A DNA stretch of 64,000 nt from Streptomyces shenzhenensis (lineage in GTDB: Bacteria > Actinomycetota > Actinomycetes > Streptomycetales > Streptomycetaceae): NCBI RefSeq assembly GCF_021462265.1, contig NZ_JAJONF010000003.1:124001-188000 (forward strand), read 5' to 3'. The translations under genes and the position numbers were made by a program. This document shows positions 8,998 to 16,976 of this stretch, in pieces; the stretch's first letter is position 1; the number at the start of each line of letters is the position of its first letter. The notes beneath the pieces are model-generated. The model saw only the letters and a program-made list of their open reading frames with translations, was not told the DNA's origin and made no database searches.

Positions 8998-9003
8998 TAT
9001 GAT
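8998..9003 (+). promoter_or_regulatory. candidate -10 box of the 9010-9155 RNA
   Basis: TATGAT matches five of six bases of the vegetative -10 consensus, which is striking in DNA this GC-rich. No convincing -35 hexamer is visible 16-18 bases upstream. Transcription would begin near 9010. Confidence 0.35.
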
Positions 9004-9009
9004 CATTCC

Positions 9010-9155
9010 AGAGCTGGTCGCCGTAACTGACGGTGGCTGGTGCTGCGTTGGTGGTCCAAGGAAAGACGCCCCGCTTCCTGCGGGGAAATGCAGGTGCAAG
9101 GCCTGCCCGGCGCTCCATCCCGAGGCCCGTCCACACCGGACGGGCCTCGCGCGTT
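9010..9155 (+). ncRNA. candidate structured RNA ending in an intrinsic terminator
   Basis: No plus-strand gene follows this stretch, yet it is dense in secondary structure. The helices are CCGT/ACGG near 9021-9033, CCCCGC/GCGGGG (9069-9085, loop TTCCT), and GCAGG/CCTGC (9090-9106, loop TGCAAGG). A perfect 12-bp stem (9121-9132 with 9138-9149, loop ACACC) followed by GCGCGTTT closes the element. The GGGGAAATGCAGGTGCAAGG block vaguely recalls the core of cobalamin-type riboswitches, but I cannot confirm a class. The final hairpin could equally be the terminator of the convergent minus-strand gene at 9161-9379. Confidence 0.4.
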
Positions 9156-9160
9156 TCCCG

Positions 9161-9379
9161 TCACGCGTCCGGCCCCCACCGCTCCGGCCCGCCGCCCCGC
9201 CAGTCGATCCACGGCGCCGCCGCGACATCCGCCGGGTCGATCTCCAACCCGGCCCGGCGAAGGAACTCGGCGACGTCGGTCACGTTGTGCGCGAGCCCGA
9301 GGATCTCCCCGTCCACGCGCACACGACGGCCGCCTGTCGGCGACGGCGGATGCACGATCACCCGTATCGGTCCGGACAT
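9161..9379 (-). CDS. small conserved hypothetical protein (72 aa)
   Basis: Begins MSGPIRVIVHPPSPTGGRRV and contains a compact beta-rich pattern (VDGEILGLAHNVTDVAEFLRR) ending in an acidic, Trp-containing tail (APWIDWRGGGPERW). Coding is supported by strong third-position GC bias and by its complete domain-like organisation. An AAGG site precedes the ATG at 9379; the longer frame upstream has no initiation signal. I do not recognise a function. Proteins like this are common in Streptomyces. Confidence 0.7.
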   Translation of the reverse strand: MSGPIRVIVHPPSPTGGRRVRVDGEILGLAHNVTDVAEFLRRAGLEIDPADVAAAPWIDWRGGGPERWGPDA

Positions 9380-9437
9380 GCCTTCAGGATCATCCTGGAC
9401 GTACGGTCCCGCACTCCAGCCCGCCATCCGAGCCCCC

Positions 9438-9659
9438 TCAGCTTCCTGCCCCGTCCGACCGCCGCCCCAGGCCCCGCAGCTCCCACCACGCGGCCGGGGC
9501 CGGGCGGCGTTCCTGCCAGTAGGCATGGAAGAACACCTCAGCCGACAGCCGGTACAGCCGCCGGCGCAACTCGGTACGCCCGGGCCGCTCGGCGAGCTCC
9601 CGGTAGGTGGCGCTCCACTCCTGCTGCGCCCGGGCCAGGTCCGCGGGAAACGATCGCAT
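9438..9659 (-). CDS. small hypothetical protein (73 aa)
   Basis: A basic, helical protein (MRSFPADLARAQQEWSATYR...RRRLYRLSAEVFFHAYW). Third positions are GC-rich and the reading frame is free of low-complexity shadows until the last 15 residues. It probably shares a transcript with the 9161-9379 gene, 58 bases downstream. The ATG at 9659 is preferred to an in-frame TTG at 9671. No family recognised. Confidence 0.55.
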   Translation of the reverse strand: MRSFPADLARAQQEWSATYRELAERPGRTELRRRLYRLSAEVFFHAYWQERRPAPAAWWELRGLGRRSDGAGS

Positions 9660-9671
9660 GGCCGAATTCAA

Positions 9672-9917
9672 TCATGTGTTCGATTTTTGAGTCCATCCGA
9701 GCCGGGGCGATGGTGTGACGGCGATCGGCAGTCGGCCCCGAGGTGGTCTGTGAGCGCAGAACCACCCCCACTGCCCGGCCAGACGAAACAGCTCCTCGCC
9801 CTCCTCCCCGAGCAGACCGTGGCCGAGGCCACGAGGTGACCACGGCACATACGGACTCGGCTCGTCCCCGAAGCTGACGGGGTGCGTCGACTCGTCCGAG
9901 TACGGGTAGCTGGTCAC
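9672..9917 (-). CDS. possible small protein or gene remnant (81 aa)
   Basis: A frame from GTG 9917 reads VTSYPYSDESTHPVSFGDEP, then a Gly/Leu/Trp-containing stretch (GEEGEELFRLAGQWGWFCAH). Its composition is more protein-like than the usual shadow frames and no rival gene occupies the DNA. There is no good ribosome-binding site. It may be a remnant of a larger gene. Confidence 0.3.
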   Translation of the reverse strand: MTSYPYSDESTHPVSFGDEPSPYVPWSPRGLGHGLLGEEGEELFRLAGQWGWFCAHRPPRGRLPIAVTPSPRLGWTQKSNT

Positions 9918-10018
9918 TTCGCACCGCTCGGGGGAGCGGGCGTCTTCGCCGGCGCCGACGCGGACGATCCGAGCGGGCTGAGCCCGGCGAGTTCGTTGCG
10001 TATACGGGTGGCGGTCGC

Positions 10019-10336
10019 CTACAGCACGCTCTCGCCCACGGTGAAGGTCATGCTGCGGACCGGGGCGAGTTCCTGCAGGTGCGCCGCATCGGCCGCGGTG
10101 GCGCGTCCCTGGGGTGAGGCGAACGCGGCGCGCAGGCCGTCCATCGTGTCCCACTCCAGCTCGGCGACCAGGTGGTAGGGCGCGCCGCCGCGGACGGCGA
10201 CCAGGTCGCGGCCGATCGTGTAGCGGCGCAGCCCCGGCAGGCGGCGTACGAGCGGGATGTGGACGTCGTGGTAGTGCCGGTCGAATGCCGCGGAGTCCGC
10301 GGGTGTCTCGTACAGGGCGATGAAGCGGGCGGTCAT
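10019..10336 (-). CDS. EthD-family protein
   Basis: A 105-residue ferredoxin-fold (dimeric alpha-beta barrel) protein. EthD hallmarks are FIALYETPADSAAFDRHY, the histidines in HDVHIPLVRRLPGLRRY, and the closing ELAPVRSMTFTVGE. EthD-like proteins are needed for some monooxygenase reactions or act as small lyases/isomerases; the substrate is unknown. Its ATG overlaps the stop of the upstream reductase gene (ATGA), so the two are translationally coupled. Confidence 0.88.
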   Translation of the reverse strand: MTARFIALYETPADSAAFDRHYHDVHIPLVRRLPGLRRYTIGRDLVAVRGGAPYHLVAELEWDTMDGLRAAFASPQGRATAADAAHLQELAPVRSMTFTVGESVL

Positions 10337-10896
10337 CGAGCCGCCTTCCGGTAGCGGGTGAGGACGGCGGCACCGACCTGCTCGACGGCCAGGTACTCCA
10401 GCTCGGCGCGGGGGCCGTCGGTCGGGAAGAGCCGCCGACCGGTGCCGAGGACGGTGGGGAAGGCCAGCAGCCGGTACTCGTCGACCAGGTCCGCGGCCCT
10501 CAGCCGGTCCACGACGCTCAGGCTCCCGGTGACCACCACGTCCCGCCGCTCACGCTTGACGGCATCGACCAGGTCGCCGTCAAGGACCTGGGAGTTCCCC
10601 CATACCAGCGTGTCGGGGTGTGTCAGGGTGCGGGAGGCGACCAGCTTCGGCACGGTGTTCATCCGTGCGGCGAACGGGTCGTCGCGACCGGGCCACAGGC
10701 GGGAGAACAGCTGCCAGGTGGCACGCCCGAGCAGCAGCACGCCGTCGTCCAGCGCGCGGCCGAGCCGGAACTTGTCCCCGGCGACGGCCTCCGGGCCGTG
10801 CCGGAAGGCCCAGCCGCCCAGCGGCGTGCCGGCGGATCCGTCCGGGTCGGACACGATCCCGTCCAGGGTGATGAACTCGATGACGATGACACTCAC
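10333..10896 (-). CDS. dihydrofolate reductase-family protein (RibD C-terminal type)
   Basis: A 187-residue NADPH-binding reductase of the RibD/DHFR-like superfamily. The opening VSVIVIEFITLDGIVSDPDG, the GRATWQLFSRLWPG helix, and the LVDEYRLLAFPTVLGTGRRLF block are diagnostic of the YyaP/YwjB-like group common in Streptomyces. The GTG at 10896 has AAGGGA about 9 bases upstream. It lies 57 bases after the sigma factor gene and overlaps the EthD gene, forming a three-gene operon. The substrate is unknown. Confidence 0.88.
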   Translation of the reverse strand: MSVIVIEFITLDGIVSDPDGSAGTPLGGWAFRHGPEAVAGDKFRLGRALDDGVLLLGRATWQLFSRLWPGRDDPFAARMNTVPKLVASRTLTHPDTLVWGNSQVLDGDLVDAVKRERRDVVVTGSLSVVDRLRAADLVDEYRLLAFPTVLGTGRRLFPTDGPRAELEYLAVEQVGAAVLTRYRKAAR

Positions 10897-10953
10897 GATG
10901 AGATTCCCTTCGGTCGGGTGCTCACCGGTACGTACCGGCCGCACCGCCCCGGC

Positions 10954-11910
10954 TCATCGCTCCCGGCGGAACTCGCCTGCGGGAATCCCGCGCGGCAGCT
11001 CGAAGGCGTCGAAGACGCGCGGATCGGCGAACACCACGTTGTGCGCGATACGGCCGTCGGCGACGGTGAAGACCTGCAGAGTGTGCAACCGGTGCCCGCC
11101 GCCGGGTTCCGGCGCGTACGCGGCGAGCGCGGGCTGCCCGTTGGCGGTCAGCTCCCGCACGCGCCAGCCCGTGCCACGCATCGTGAACACCCGCTCCATG
11201 AACCGTCCGTAGTCCCGGCCGCCCCGGTACCACAGCGGCACCGGCGGCATCTCCAGCACCGCGTCGTCGGCCAGCAGCCGCACCAAAGCGGGTACGTCCG
11301 CCGCCTCGAACGCCTGCATGTACCGTTGGACGACCGCCCGCACCTCGGGATCGTCCGGCTCGGTGACCGCACCGGCGTCGCCCACGCCGGCCAGAGCGGC
11401 ACGGGCGCGCTGCAGCGCACTGTTGACCGCCGCGACCGTGGTCCCCAACTGCTCGGCCACCTCGGCGGCGGTGAATGCCAGCACCTCGCGCAGCACCAGC
11501 ACCGCCCGCTGCCGCGCCGGCAGGACCTGCACCGCCGCCACCCACGCGAGCCGCAGATCGGCCCTGACCTCCACGTCGAACCGCGCGTCGGGGAACGGCT
11601 CCAGCCAGGGCACGTCGAGCGCGGGTACCAGCGGCGCTCCGGGATCGTCGCTCGGCGCCCCCAGCCCGGACGGCAGCGGACGCCGTCCGCGTCCCTCCAG
11701 CGCGGTCAGACACACGTTGGCCGCGATCCGGTACAGCCAGGTCCGCACCGAGGCGCGCGCCGGGTCGTACCGGTCGCGGGCTTTCCAGGCGCGCAGCAGA
11801 GTCTCCTGCACCAGATCCTCGGCCTCGTGGAACGAGCCCAGCATCCGGTAGCAGTACGCCACCAACTCACTCCGGTACGGCTCGAAATCCACCGGATCAT
11901 CATGCCGCAC
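10954..11910 (-). CDS. ECF sigma factor with C-terminal SnoaL-like domain (TIGR02960/SigX5-like)
   Basis: A 318-residue extracytoplasmic-function sigma factor. Region 2 is ELVAYCYRMLGSFHEAEDLV; region 4 is LPARQRAVLVLREVLAFTAA with a helix-turn-helix ending NSALQRARAAL. A ~120-residue NTF2/SnoaL-like domain follows (VQRYMQAFEAADVPALVRLL), which in these groups replaces the anti-sigma factor as an internal regulator. The GTG at 11910 has GAGG 6-9 bases upstream. It heads the operon with the reductase and EthD genes, its probable targets or partners. Confidence 0.92.
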   Translation of the reverse strand: MRHDDPVDFEPYRSELVAYCYRMLGSFHEAEDLVQETLLRAWKARDRYDPARASVRTWLYRIAANVCLTALEGRGRRPLPSGLGAPSDDPGAPLVPALDVPWLEPFPDARFDVEVRADLRLAWVAAVQVLPARQRAVLVLREVLAFTAAEVAEQLGTTVAAVNSALQRARAALAGVGDAGAVTEPDDPEVRAVVQRYMQAFEAADVPALVRLLADDAVLEMPPVPLWYRGGRDYGRFMERVFTMRGTGWRVRELTANGQPALAAYAPEPGGGHRLHTLQVFTVADGRIAHNVVFADPRVFDAFELPRGIPAGEFRRER

Positions 11911-12195
11911 ACCGGCCTCGCGCGACCCGGGACGGAGCTTCGACAGAATCCGCCAGGCCTGAGCACCCCGCACCAGAGGACAGGCCCGGCTTGGGCCGTC
12001 CATCGATCCCCGGACGGGCCGACTGCACATCCTCGCTGCCCGCCGGCCTCGTCCACTCCGCCGGGCGCGGGGCCACCTGACGACCGAGGTCACCGGTGGC
12101 ACCGGGGGCCACACCCCTGCCACAACGCGACCGGCGCGCCCACCCCGCAAGGGCGAACGCGCCGGTCGGCGACGGTGGTGCTCAGGGGCGCCGGA

Positions 12196-13386
12196 CTAGT
12201 CGACGTCCACCGGACCGTCGTCCGACTTCCGGCCCTTGTTGGCGGGCAGCTGGAGCAGGCCGCTGCCGTTGCTCTCGCTCTCCCCGGAGCGGCGGCCGTC
12301 GGAGTCCTGGCCGCCCAGGTTCTGCCGGACCGAGTCGAGGATCGTCAGGCCCTGGGAGACCAGGCCGGCGGCGATCTCGCCGAGTCCGTCCGCGCCGTTG
12401 AGCACGTTGACGTTGGCCCCGGCGAGGCCGCCGGCGGCCTCCTTGACGATCTGCGGGAGCTGGTCGATCAGCATCCGGTCGAGCGCCACCCGGTCGTACG
12501 ACGCGGCCGCCTCCGCCTGGATCTTCATCCGCTGCGCCTCGGCGGCGGCGAGGATCCTGACCCGCTCGGCCTCGGCCTCGGCGGGCTTCACGACCTCGGC
12601 GACCAGCTGCTGCTGGCGCAGCTTGGCCTGGCGCTGGGCCAGCTCCGTCTGGGCGTCGAGCACCTCCTGCTGGGCGTGCGCCTGTGCCAGCGGTCCGGCC
12701 TGCGCCGCCTGTGCCTGGGCACGGTCCACCTCGGCCGAGTACTCGGCCTTGACGATGGCGGTCTGGCGGGCGTACTCGGCCTGCTTGCGGGCCGCCGCCT
12801 GCTCCGCCTCGACCGAGGCCTGCGTGGCCTGGGCCTGGGCGATCTGGGCCTGCCGCTGGATGGCAGCCTTGTGCGGGGCGGACATCGCGTCGATGTAGCC
12901 GGTGTCGCCGTCGTCGATGGACTGAATCTGCAGTGAGTCGACGATCAGGCCGATCTTCGCCATCTCCGTCTTTGAGGTGTCCAGCACCTCGGCGGCGAGC
13001 TTCTGCCGCTCGGTGACGATCTCCTCGACCGTCATCGAGCCGATGATGGCCCGCAGGTGCCCGGCGAAGATCCGGCCGGTGAGCACCGACATCTGCTCCT
13101 GGTCGGAGAGGAACCGCTGGCCCGCGTTGATGATGCTTTCCTGGTCGTTGCCGACCTTGAAGGCGATGACCGCGCGCACGTGCAGCGCGATGCCCTGCCT
13201 GGTCACACAGGTCTCGGTGACCTCGGACTCACACATGGACAGTGTGAGGAACCGGACCTTCCGGAAGACCGGCACCACGAACTTCCCGTGCCCCGTGACC
13301 ACTCGGAACGGCGCGCCCCCCAGTCCCCGCCTGCCCCCCGAGATCAGCATCGCCTCGTCGGGAGCGGGTACGCGGTATCCGAACAT
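12196..13386 (-). CDS. flotillin-family SPFH protein
   Basis: A 396-residue flotillin-like scaffold protein. The SPFH domain spans ~1-190 (ISGGRRGLGGAPFRVV through DSLQIQSIDD). It is followed by a long Ala/Gln/Glu-rich coiled coil (~195-300, repeated QAQ/AEY/AEV units) and a C-terminal flotillin tail (DQLPQIVKEAAGGLAGANVN). There is no classical N-terminal helix; membrane contact probably relies on the SPFH domain. The ATG has a strong GAGGAG site. The NfeD-like gene begins the pair 12 bases upstream. Confidence 0.92.
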   Translation of the reverse strand: MFGYRVPAPDEAMLISGGRRGLGGAPFRVVTGHGKFVVPVFRKVRFLTLSMCESEVTETCVTRQGIALHVRAVIAFKVGNDQESIINAGQRFLSDQEQMSVLTGRIFAGHLRAIIGSMTVEEIVTERQKLAAEVLDTSKTEMAKIGLIVDSLQIQSIDDGDTGYIDAMSAPHKAAIQRQAQIAQAQATQASVEAEQAAARKQAEYARQTAIVKAEYSAEVDRAQAQAAQAGPLAQAHAQQEVLDAQTELAQRQAKLRQQQLVAEVVKPAEAEAERVRILAAAEAQRMKIQAEAAASYDRVALDRMLIDQLPQIVKEAAGGLAGANVNVLNGADGLGEIAAGLVSQGLTILDSVRQNLGGQDSDGRRSGESESNGSGLLQLPANKGRKSDDGPVDVD

Positions 13387-13398
13387 TCCTGTTACTCC

Positions 13399-13647
13399 TC
13401 AGCCGGCCTCGGCGCTGTCGCCGAGCGCGTCCAATGGATCCACCCACTCGATGACGCTTACCTCACGGCATCCCCGTGATTCGATCACGAGCACCGTCGC
13501 GCCGACGGGCAGGGGCTCCTCCGACCAGGCGAGGAACGTCTCCGAGCCGCCTCTGACCCGTACGAGGACTTCGCCGGGGCCGAGGGCACCGCGCGTTCCG
13601 ATGAGCACCTTCCCCGTGCGGCCGATCACGGCCTCGTCCTGCGGCAT
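13399..13647 (-). CDS. NfeD-like OB-fold small protein
   Basis: An 82-residue beta-strand protein (VIGRTGKVLIGTRGALGPGE; ATVLVIESRGCREVSVIEW) that matches the soluble C-terminal OB-fold of NfeD proteins (GxxGxAxTxLRPxGxV-type pattern). NfeD/flotillin pairs are common and are thought to build membrane microdomain assemblies. ATG 13647 follows GGAGG by about 9 bases; the GTG at 13650 is less likely. No membrane helix is present, unlike full NfeD. Confidence 0.75.
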   Translation of the reverse strand: MPQDEAVIGRTGKVLIGTRGALGPGEVLVRVRGGSETFLAWSEEPLPVGATVLVIESRGCREVSVIEWVDPLDALGDSAEAG

Positions 13648-13909
13648 CACCGGCCGTCCTCCTCATCCTGGCCTCACGATTCCGACGATAGACCTGTTCC
13701 GCGCGGGACCCAACGGCCGGGGAGGACCGTCCTGCGGAGCGGGAGGTTCCGGAAAGAGCCACGCGGGAGGCGGTCGGTGCGGGAGTCCCCCGGCGCGCCG
13801 CTCCGATCCGCGAGATGCCGGGCGACATGAAGGCAGATACGGCGTAAATGCCTCCAGGCTATGCGTAATTGCTCGCACGAGGGGCGCGGTGCACTGCCCG
13901 TATGGAGTG

Positions 13910-13955
13910 ACCCGCAGGTGAGACGTGGCGGAGCCGTCACGTCTCACCTGCGGGT
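13910..13955. repeat. perfect 17-bp inverted repeat in a gene-free region
   Basis: Arms ACCCGCAGGTGAGACGT (13910-13926) and its exact complement (13939-13955) flank a 12-base loop that can itself pair (GGC/GCC). The hairpin sits ~260 bases before the NfeD-like gene's start and ~490 bases beyond the macro-domain gene's stop. It could terminate the latter transcript or be a small mobile palindrome. Tandem GGTATCGGC and GGGCATCTGC units follow at 13954-14010. Confidence 0.55.
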
Positions 13956-14214
13956 ATCGGCGGTATCGGCGGCCGGCGGCGGGGTATCGGCGGGCATCTG
14001 CGGGCATCTGCGGGAGCAGGTCGGAATCGGATCGGAAGCGGTTGGCGGGTGCCCGCGGAAGCGGGCGGGGTGGTGTCGTGGACGGCGGTGAGGCCGGGCG
14101 ACGCGGCGCGAGACGCGGTCGGCGGGGTGGTGCCGCGAAGGGGGAACAGTCAGATGCGGAGCAGCCCGCCGGCCCGGGGGACACGTCCGGGCCTCCGCCC
14201 GGCCTCGCCTTCGT

Positions 14215-14444
14215 CGTCGGGTTCGTGGTCGGGTTCGGGGTTCGGTCCGTGGTCGGGTTCGCGGTCGGGTCCGGGGTTCGGTCCGTCGTCGGGTTCGCGG
14301 TGGGGTCTGGGGTCTGGTCTGGGGTTCGGTCCGTGGTCGGGTTCGGGGGCTGGTCTGGGGTTCGGTCCGTGGTCGGGTCCGGGGGGTGGTCCGGGGCCCG
14401 GTCCGTCGTCGGGTTCCTGGTCGGGTTCGGGGGCCGGTCCGTCG
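14215..14444. repeat. imperfect tandem repeat array (GGTCGGGTTCGGGG-type units)
   Basis: About 230 bases made of diverged copies of a 20-36 bp unit containing GTTCGGTCCGTGGTCGGGTT. It starts immediately after the stop codon of the SARP-macro gene. All frames are open across it only because the repeat lacks stops. The whole 13648-14444 interval contains this array and the 13910 hairpin and no believable gene. Confidence 0.65.
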
Positions 14445-15827
14445 TCAGTCCGCCGCGCGCAGCCCGAGCACCAGGTCGGCGAAGCGCTGCTCGACCGGGG
14501 CCAGGTCGGTCCGGGCCAGTTCCTGGGGCAGGATGACGATCCGGAGCTCGGGGGTCAGGGCGGGGTGGCGGCGGCAGGCCTCGATGAACGAGTCCACGAT
14601 CAGGGCGGCCAGCTGGCCCCGGTCCAGGTCGGTGATCCGGGCCAGCCCGGAGCCGATCAGCGGGACGGCGACCGGCTTGAACAGGCCGTGCACCGCCACC
14701 GAGGCCCACAGGTTCTCCAGGCTCAGCCGCAGGTCGGCGTGGTTGGACCTGGCCACCAGGTCGTTGCCGAGTCGCGAATAGGCCGTGGCGAACACCCGCC
14801 GGCCGTCGACCGGCACCATCACGGTCGTGCCCACCGGGTAACGGACCCGCCGGCCCAGCGGCTTGGTCCGTACGGTCTCGGTGCCCACCGCCTTCACCGT
14901 GCGCAGCCCCGCCCGCAGCCGGTCGTCCAGCAGGCGGCGCCGCCCGGCGAACAGCCGGTCGACGAGCTGGCTCTGCAGGCTCTCGCGGCTGATCACCAGA
15001 TCCTCGGCGGACTCCGTGTCGAAGGTGTCGGAGAACCCGATCACCAGGTTGGCGTCCACCTGGTCGAACAAGTCACCGCGCACCAGCACCACATCCGCCC
15101 GCTGGCCGGGCAACGGCACCCGGTGCCGGAGCAGTTCGGCCCCGTGCCGGGCGCGCAGCTCCGCGCGCAGCTCGTCGAGGACACGCGCGGCCTCGGCGTC
15201 GTCCGGATGCTCGTGGACGATCGACTCGGCGATCGGCAGGGCGAGTTCGGGACGCCCCAGATCGGTCTGCGCGCGGACCAGTTCACGACGGGCGGTGTCC
15301 AGGAGGGTGGTCAGGCGGCGTACGAAAGGCACCGCGAACCCCTCGCCGTTGACCTCGGCCAGCGGTCGGCCGCGCACCAGGGACAGCGCCTCGGCCAGCC
15401 GGTGCGCGGCGGTGGCCGGCGGTGCGAGCAGGGCCTCGCCGACGATGGCGGTGAACCTCGCGCTGTCCAGTTCCTCGGGCCGCAGCACCAGACGGTAGGC
15501 GGTCTCCGGGCCCTGCACGGTGACCTGCTGCTCGGTGCACAGGACCTGCGTGCCCACGCTGTCCTGGCCGGGGGCCAGTGCCCGCCGCAGCTCCAGGACC
15601 CGTTTCTGGACCTCGTTGCGGTTGCGCTGGTCCAGGTGGCGGGGCTCGTCCGCGAGTCCCCACACGTCGCGGCGCAGCTGCCGTACCGGCACCGCCTCGC
15701 CCGCGGCCGCCACCAGGCGGACCAGCAGCCGTGTCGTCAGAGGCGTCAGCCGGACCGGAACCCCGTCGACTTCGAGCTGGACCGGGCCCAGCACCTTCAC
15801 CCGGATACGTGCTCTCCCACCGGCCAT
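14445..15827 (-). CDS. SARP-type regulator (winged helix + BTAD) fused to a Thoeris-type macro domain
   Basis: A 460-residue fusion. Residues ~5-95 are a winged-helix DNA-binding domain (IRVKVLGPVQLEVDGVPVRL, NRNEVQKRVLELRRAL). Residues ~110-215 form a BTAD-like TPR region (RFTAIVGEALL, LSLVRGRPLAEVNGEGFA, ELALPIAESIVHEHPDDAEA). From ~240 the protein is a macro domain of the ThsA/DUF6430 kind: GDLFDQVDANLVIGFSDTFD, YPVGTTVMVPVDGRR, YSRLGNDLVA, PLIGSGLARI. Such macro domains bind ADP-ribose/NAD-derived ligands, so ligand-controlled DNA binding is a reasonable inference. ATG 15827 has GGGGGG ~8 bases upstream. It is divergent from a second macro gene. Confidence 0.8.
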   Translation of the reverse strand: MAGGRARIRVKVLGPVQLEVDGVPVRLTPLTTRLLVRLVAAAGEAVPVRQLRRDVWGLADEPRHLDQRNRNEVQKRVLELRRALAPGQDSVGTQVLCTEQQVTVQGPETAYRLVLRPEELDSARFTAIVGEALLAPPATAAHRLAEALSLVRGRPLAEVNGEGFAVPFVRRLTTLLDTARRELVRAQTDLGRPELALPIAESIVHEHPDDAEAARVLDELRAELRARHGAELLRHRVPLPGQRADVVLVRGDLFDQVDANLVIGFSDTFDTESAEDLVISRESLQSQLVDRLFAGRRRLLDDRLRAGLRTVKAVGTETVRTKPLGRRVRYPVGTTVMVPVDGRRVFATAYSRLGNDLVARSNHADLRLSLENLWASVAVHGLFKPVAVPLIGSGLARITDLDRGQLAALIVDSFIEACRRHPALTPELRIVILPQELARTDLAPVEQRFADLVLGLRAAD

Positions 15828-15908
15828 CCGCGTCGCCCCCCGGCGGTTCCACGTCACTCTGCGTCAGATCCAGTGACCGAAAGGTTATCATGATGCCCTG
15901 GGGAGTCC

Positions 15909-16907
15909 ATGAGTTCGGGTGATCCCGCCGGTCTGGACCCGATACGGCCTCCGGACACCTTCCGGCCCGGTATCATCCGCCCCCTTCCGCGCCGCCCCGT
16001 CCTGCGCGCCCTTCAGCGCGGTCTTCCGTGCCCTCTTCCGCGCCCGCGGCTGCCGCGGGGCGCGCGGCGCGCCCGGCAGGCCTTCGTGCGGGACACGATG
16101 GTGGCGTTCGGCGGGCTGTCCGCCGTCTCCCAGGTCGTCGGCCCCTTCGTGCCGCACAGCGCCTCGGGCGCCGTCGTCGGGCTGTCGGTGGGGGCCTGCC
16201 TGGGCTGGGGGCTGCTGCGGTCCCGTCCGGTGACCCGGGTACGGCAGGTGTTCCGGCGGCCCGACATGACGGTGGTCGTCGAGGCGGGCGACGTGTTCGA
16301 CCAGCCGGCCCATCTCGTCGTCGGGTTCTGCGACACCTTCGACACCCTCTCGGCCGGCGGCCGGCTCATCAACGCCGGCAGCGTGCAGGCGCAACTGCTG
16401 GACCGCCGCTACGGCGGCGACGTGCGCCGGCTGGACGCGGAGCTGGTCGCGGCGCTCGCCGCGGCCGGGCCGGTCGCGCGGGAGGAGCGGGCGGACAAGC
16501 CGCTCGGGAAGCTCGACCGTTACCCGGTCGGCACGGTGGCCGTGCTGGGCACCCGGCCGCGGCTGGTGTTCGGCGTGGCCTACAGCCGGATCGGCAACGA
16601 CTACGTGGCCGCCTCCGGCGTGGAGGATCTGTGGCGGGGCCTGGGCGGACTGTGGGACGCGCTGCGCGCGCACGCCCAACTGGAGGCGGTGGCCATGCCT
16701 TTGGTCGGCTCGGGGCTGGCACGGCTCGGCCACCTCGACCGGGACAGCCTGCTCCGGCTGATCCTGATGTCCTTCGTGGCCCGCTCCCGGGAGGGTGCGA
16801 TCTGCCGTGAACTGCGCGTGATCATAAGGCCCGAGGAACTGGACGGCGTCGACATGCGCGAACTGGCCGCGTTCCTGGCCGCGTTGGCGTCGGGCCCGGA
16901 GCGGTAG
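15909..16907 (+). CDS. membrane protein with Thoeris-type macro domain
   Basis: A 332-residue protein with a Pro/Arg-rich leader (~1-60), two adjacent membrane helices (~62-101: MVAFGGLSAVSQVVGPFV, GAVVGLSVGACLGWGLL), and a cytoplasmic macro domain (~115-325). The domain parallels the divergent neighbour: AGDVFDQPAHLVVGFCDTFD, LDRYPVGTVAVLG, YSRIGNDYVA, PLVGSGLARL. Two-helix anchors in front of nucleotide-sensing domains are a recurrent layout of bacterial immune effectors. The ATG follows GGGGAG at a short spacing. The ligand and any pore activity are unproven. Confidence 0.8.
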   Translation: MSSGDPAGLDPIRPPDTFRPGIIRPLPRRPVLRALQRGLPCPLPRPRLPRGARRARQAFVRDTMVAFGGLSAVSQVVGPFVPHSASGAVVGLSVGACLGWGLLRSRPVTRVRQVFRRPDMTVVVEAGDVFDQPAHLVVGFCDTFDTLSAGGRLINAGSVQAQLLDRRYGGDVRRLDAELVAALAAAGPVAREERADKPLGKLDRYPVGTVAVLGTRPRLVFGVAYSRIGNDYVAASGVEDLWRGLGGLWDALRAHAQLEAVAMPLVGSGLARLGHLDRDSLLRLILMSFVARSREGAICRELRVIIRPEELDGVDMRELAAFLAALASGPER

Positions 16908-16909
16908 CT

Positions 16910-16929
16910 CATGTGTATGCATGCACATG
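16910..16929. repeat. near-perfect 20-bp palindrome between convergent genes
   Basis: CATGTG TATGCATG CACATG is self-complementary except for one pair. It lies in the 69-base gap between the stops of the convergent macro and TIR genes. It could be a weak bidirectional terminator or a protein-binding site. Confidence 0.35.
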
Positions 16930-16976
16930 TCGGCCACCGCCCCGTCCCTCGGCCTCCGCCCTTTGCTCGATGTGCG

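Noticed and set aside
9672..10373. 233-residue minus-strand frame covering the EthD gene
   Set aside because: Its N-terminal two thirds are a frame-shifted shadow of the EthD gene; only the last ~80 residues might be real and are listed separately.
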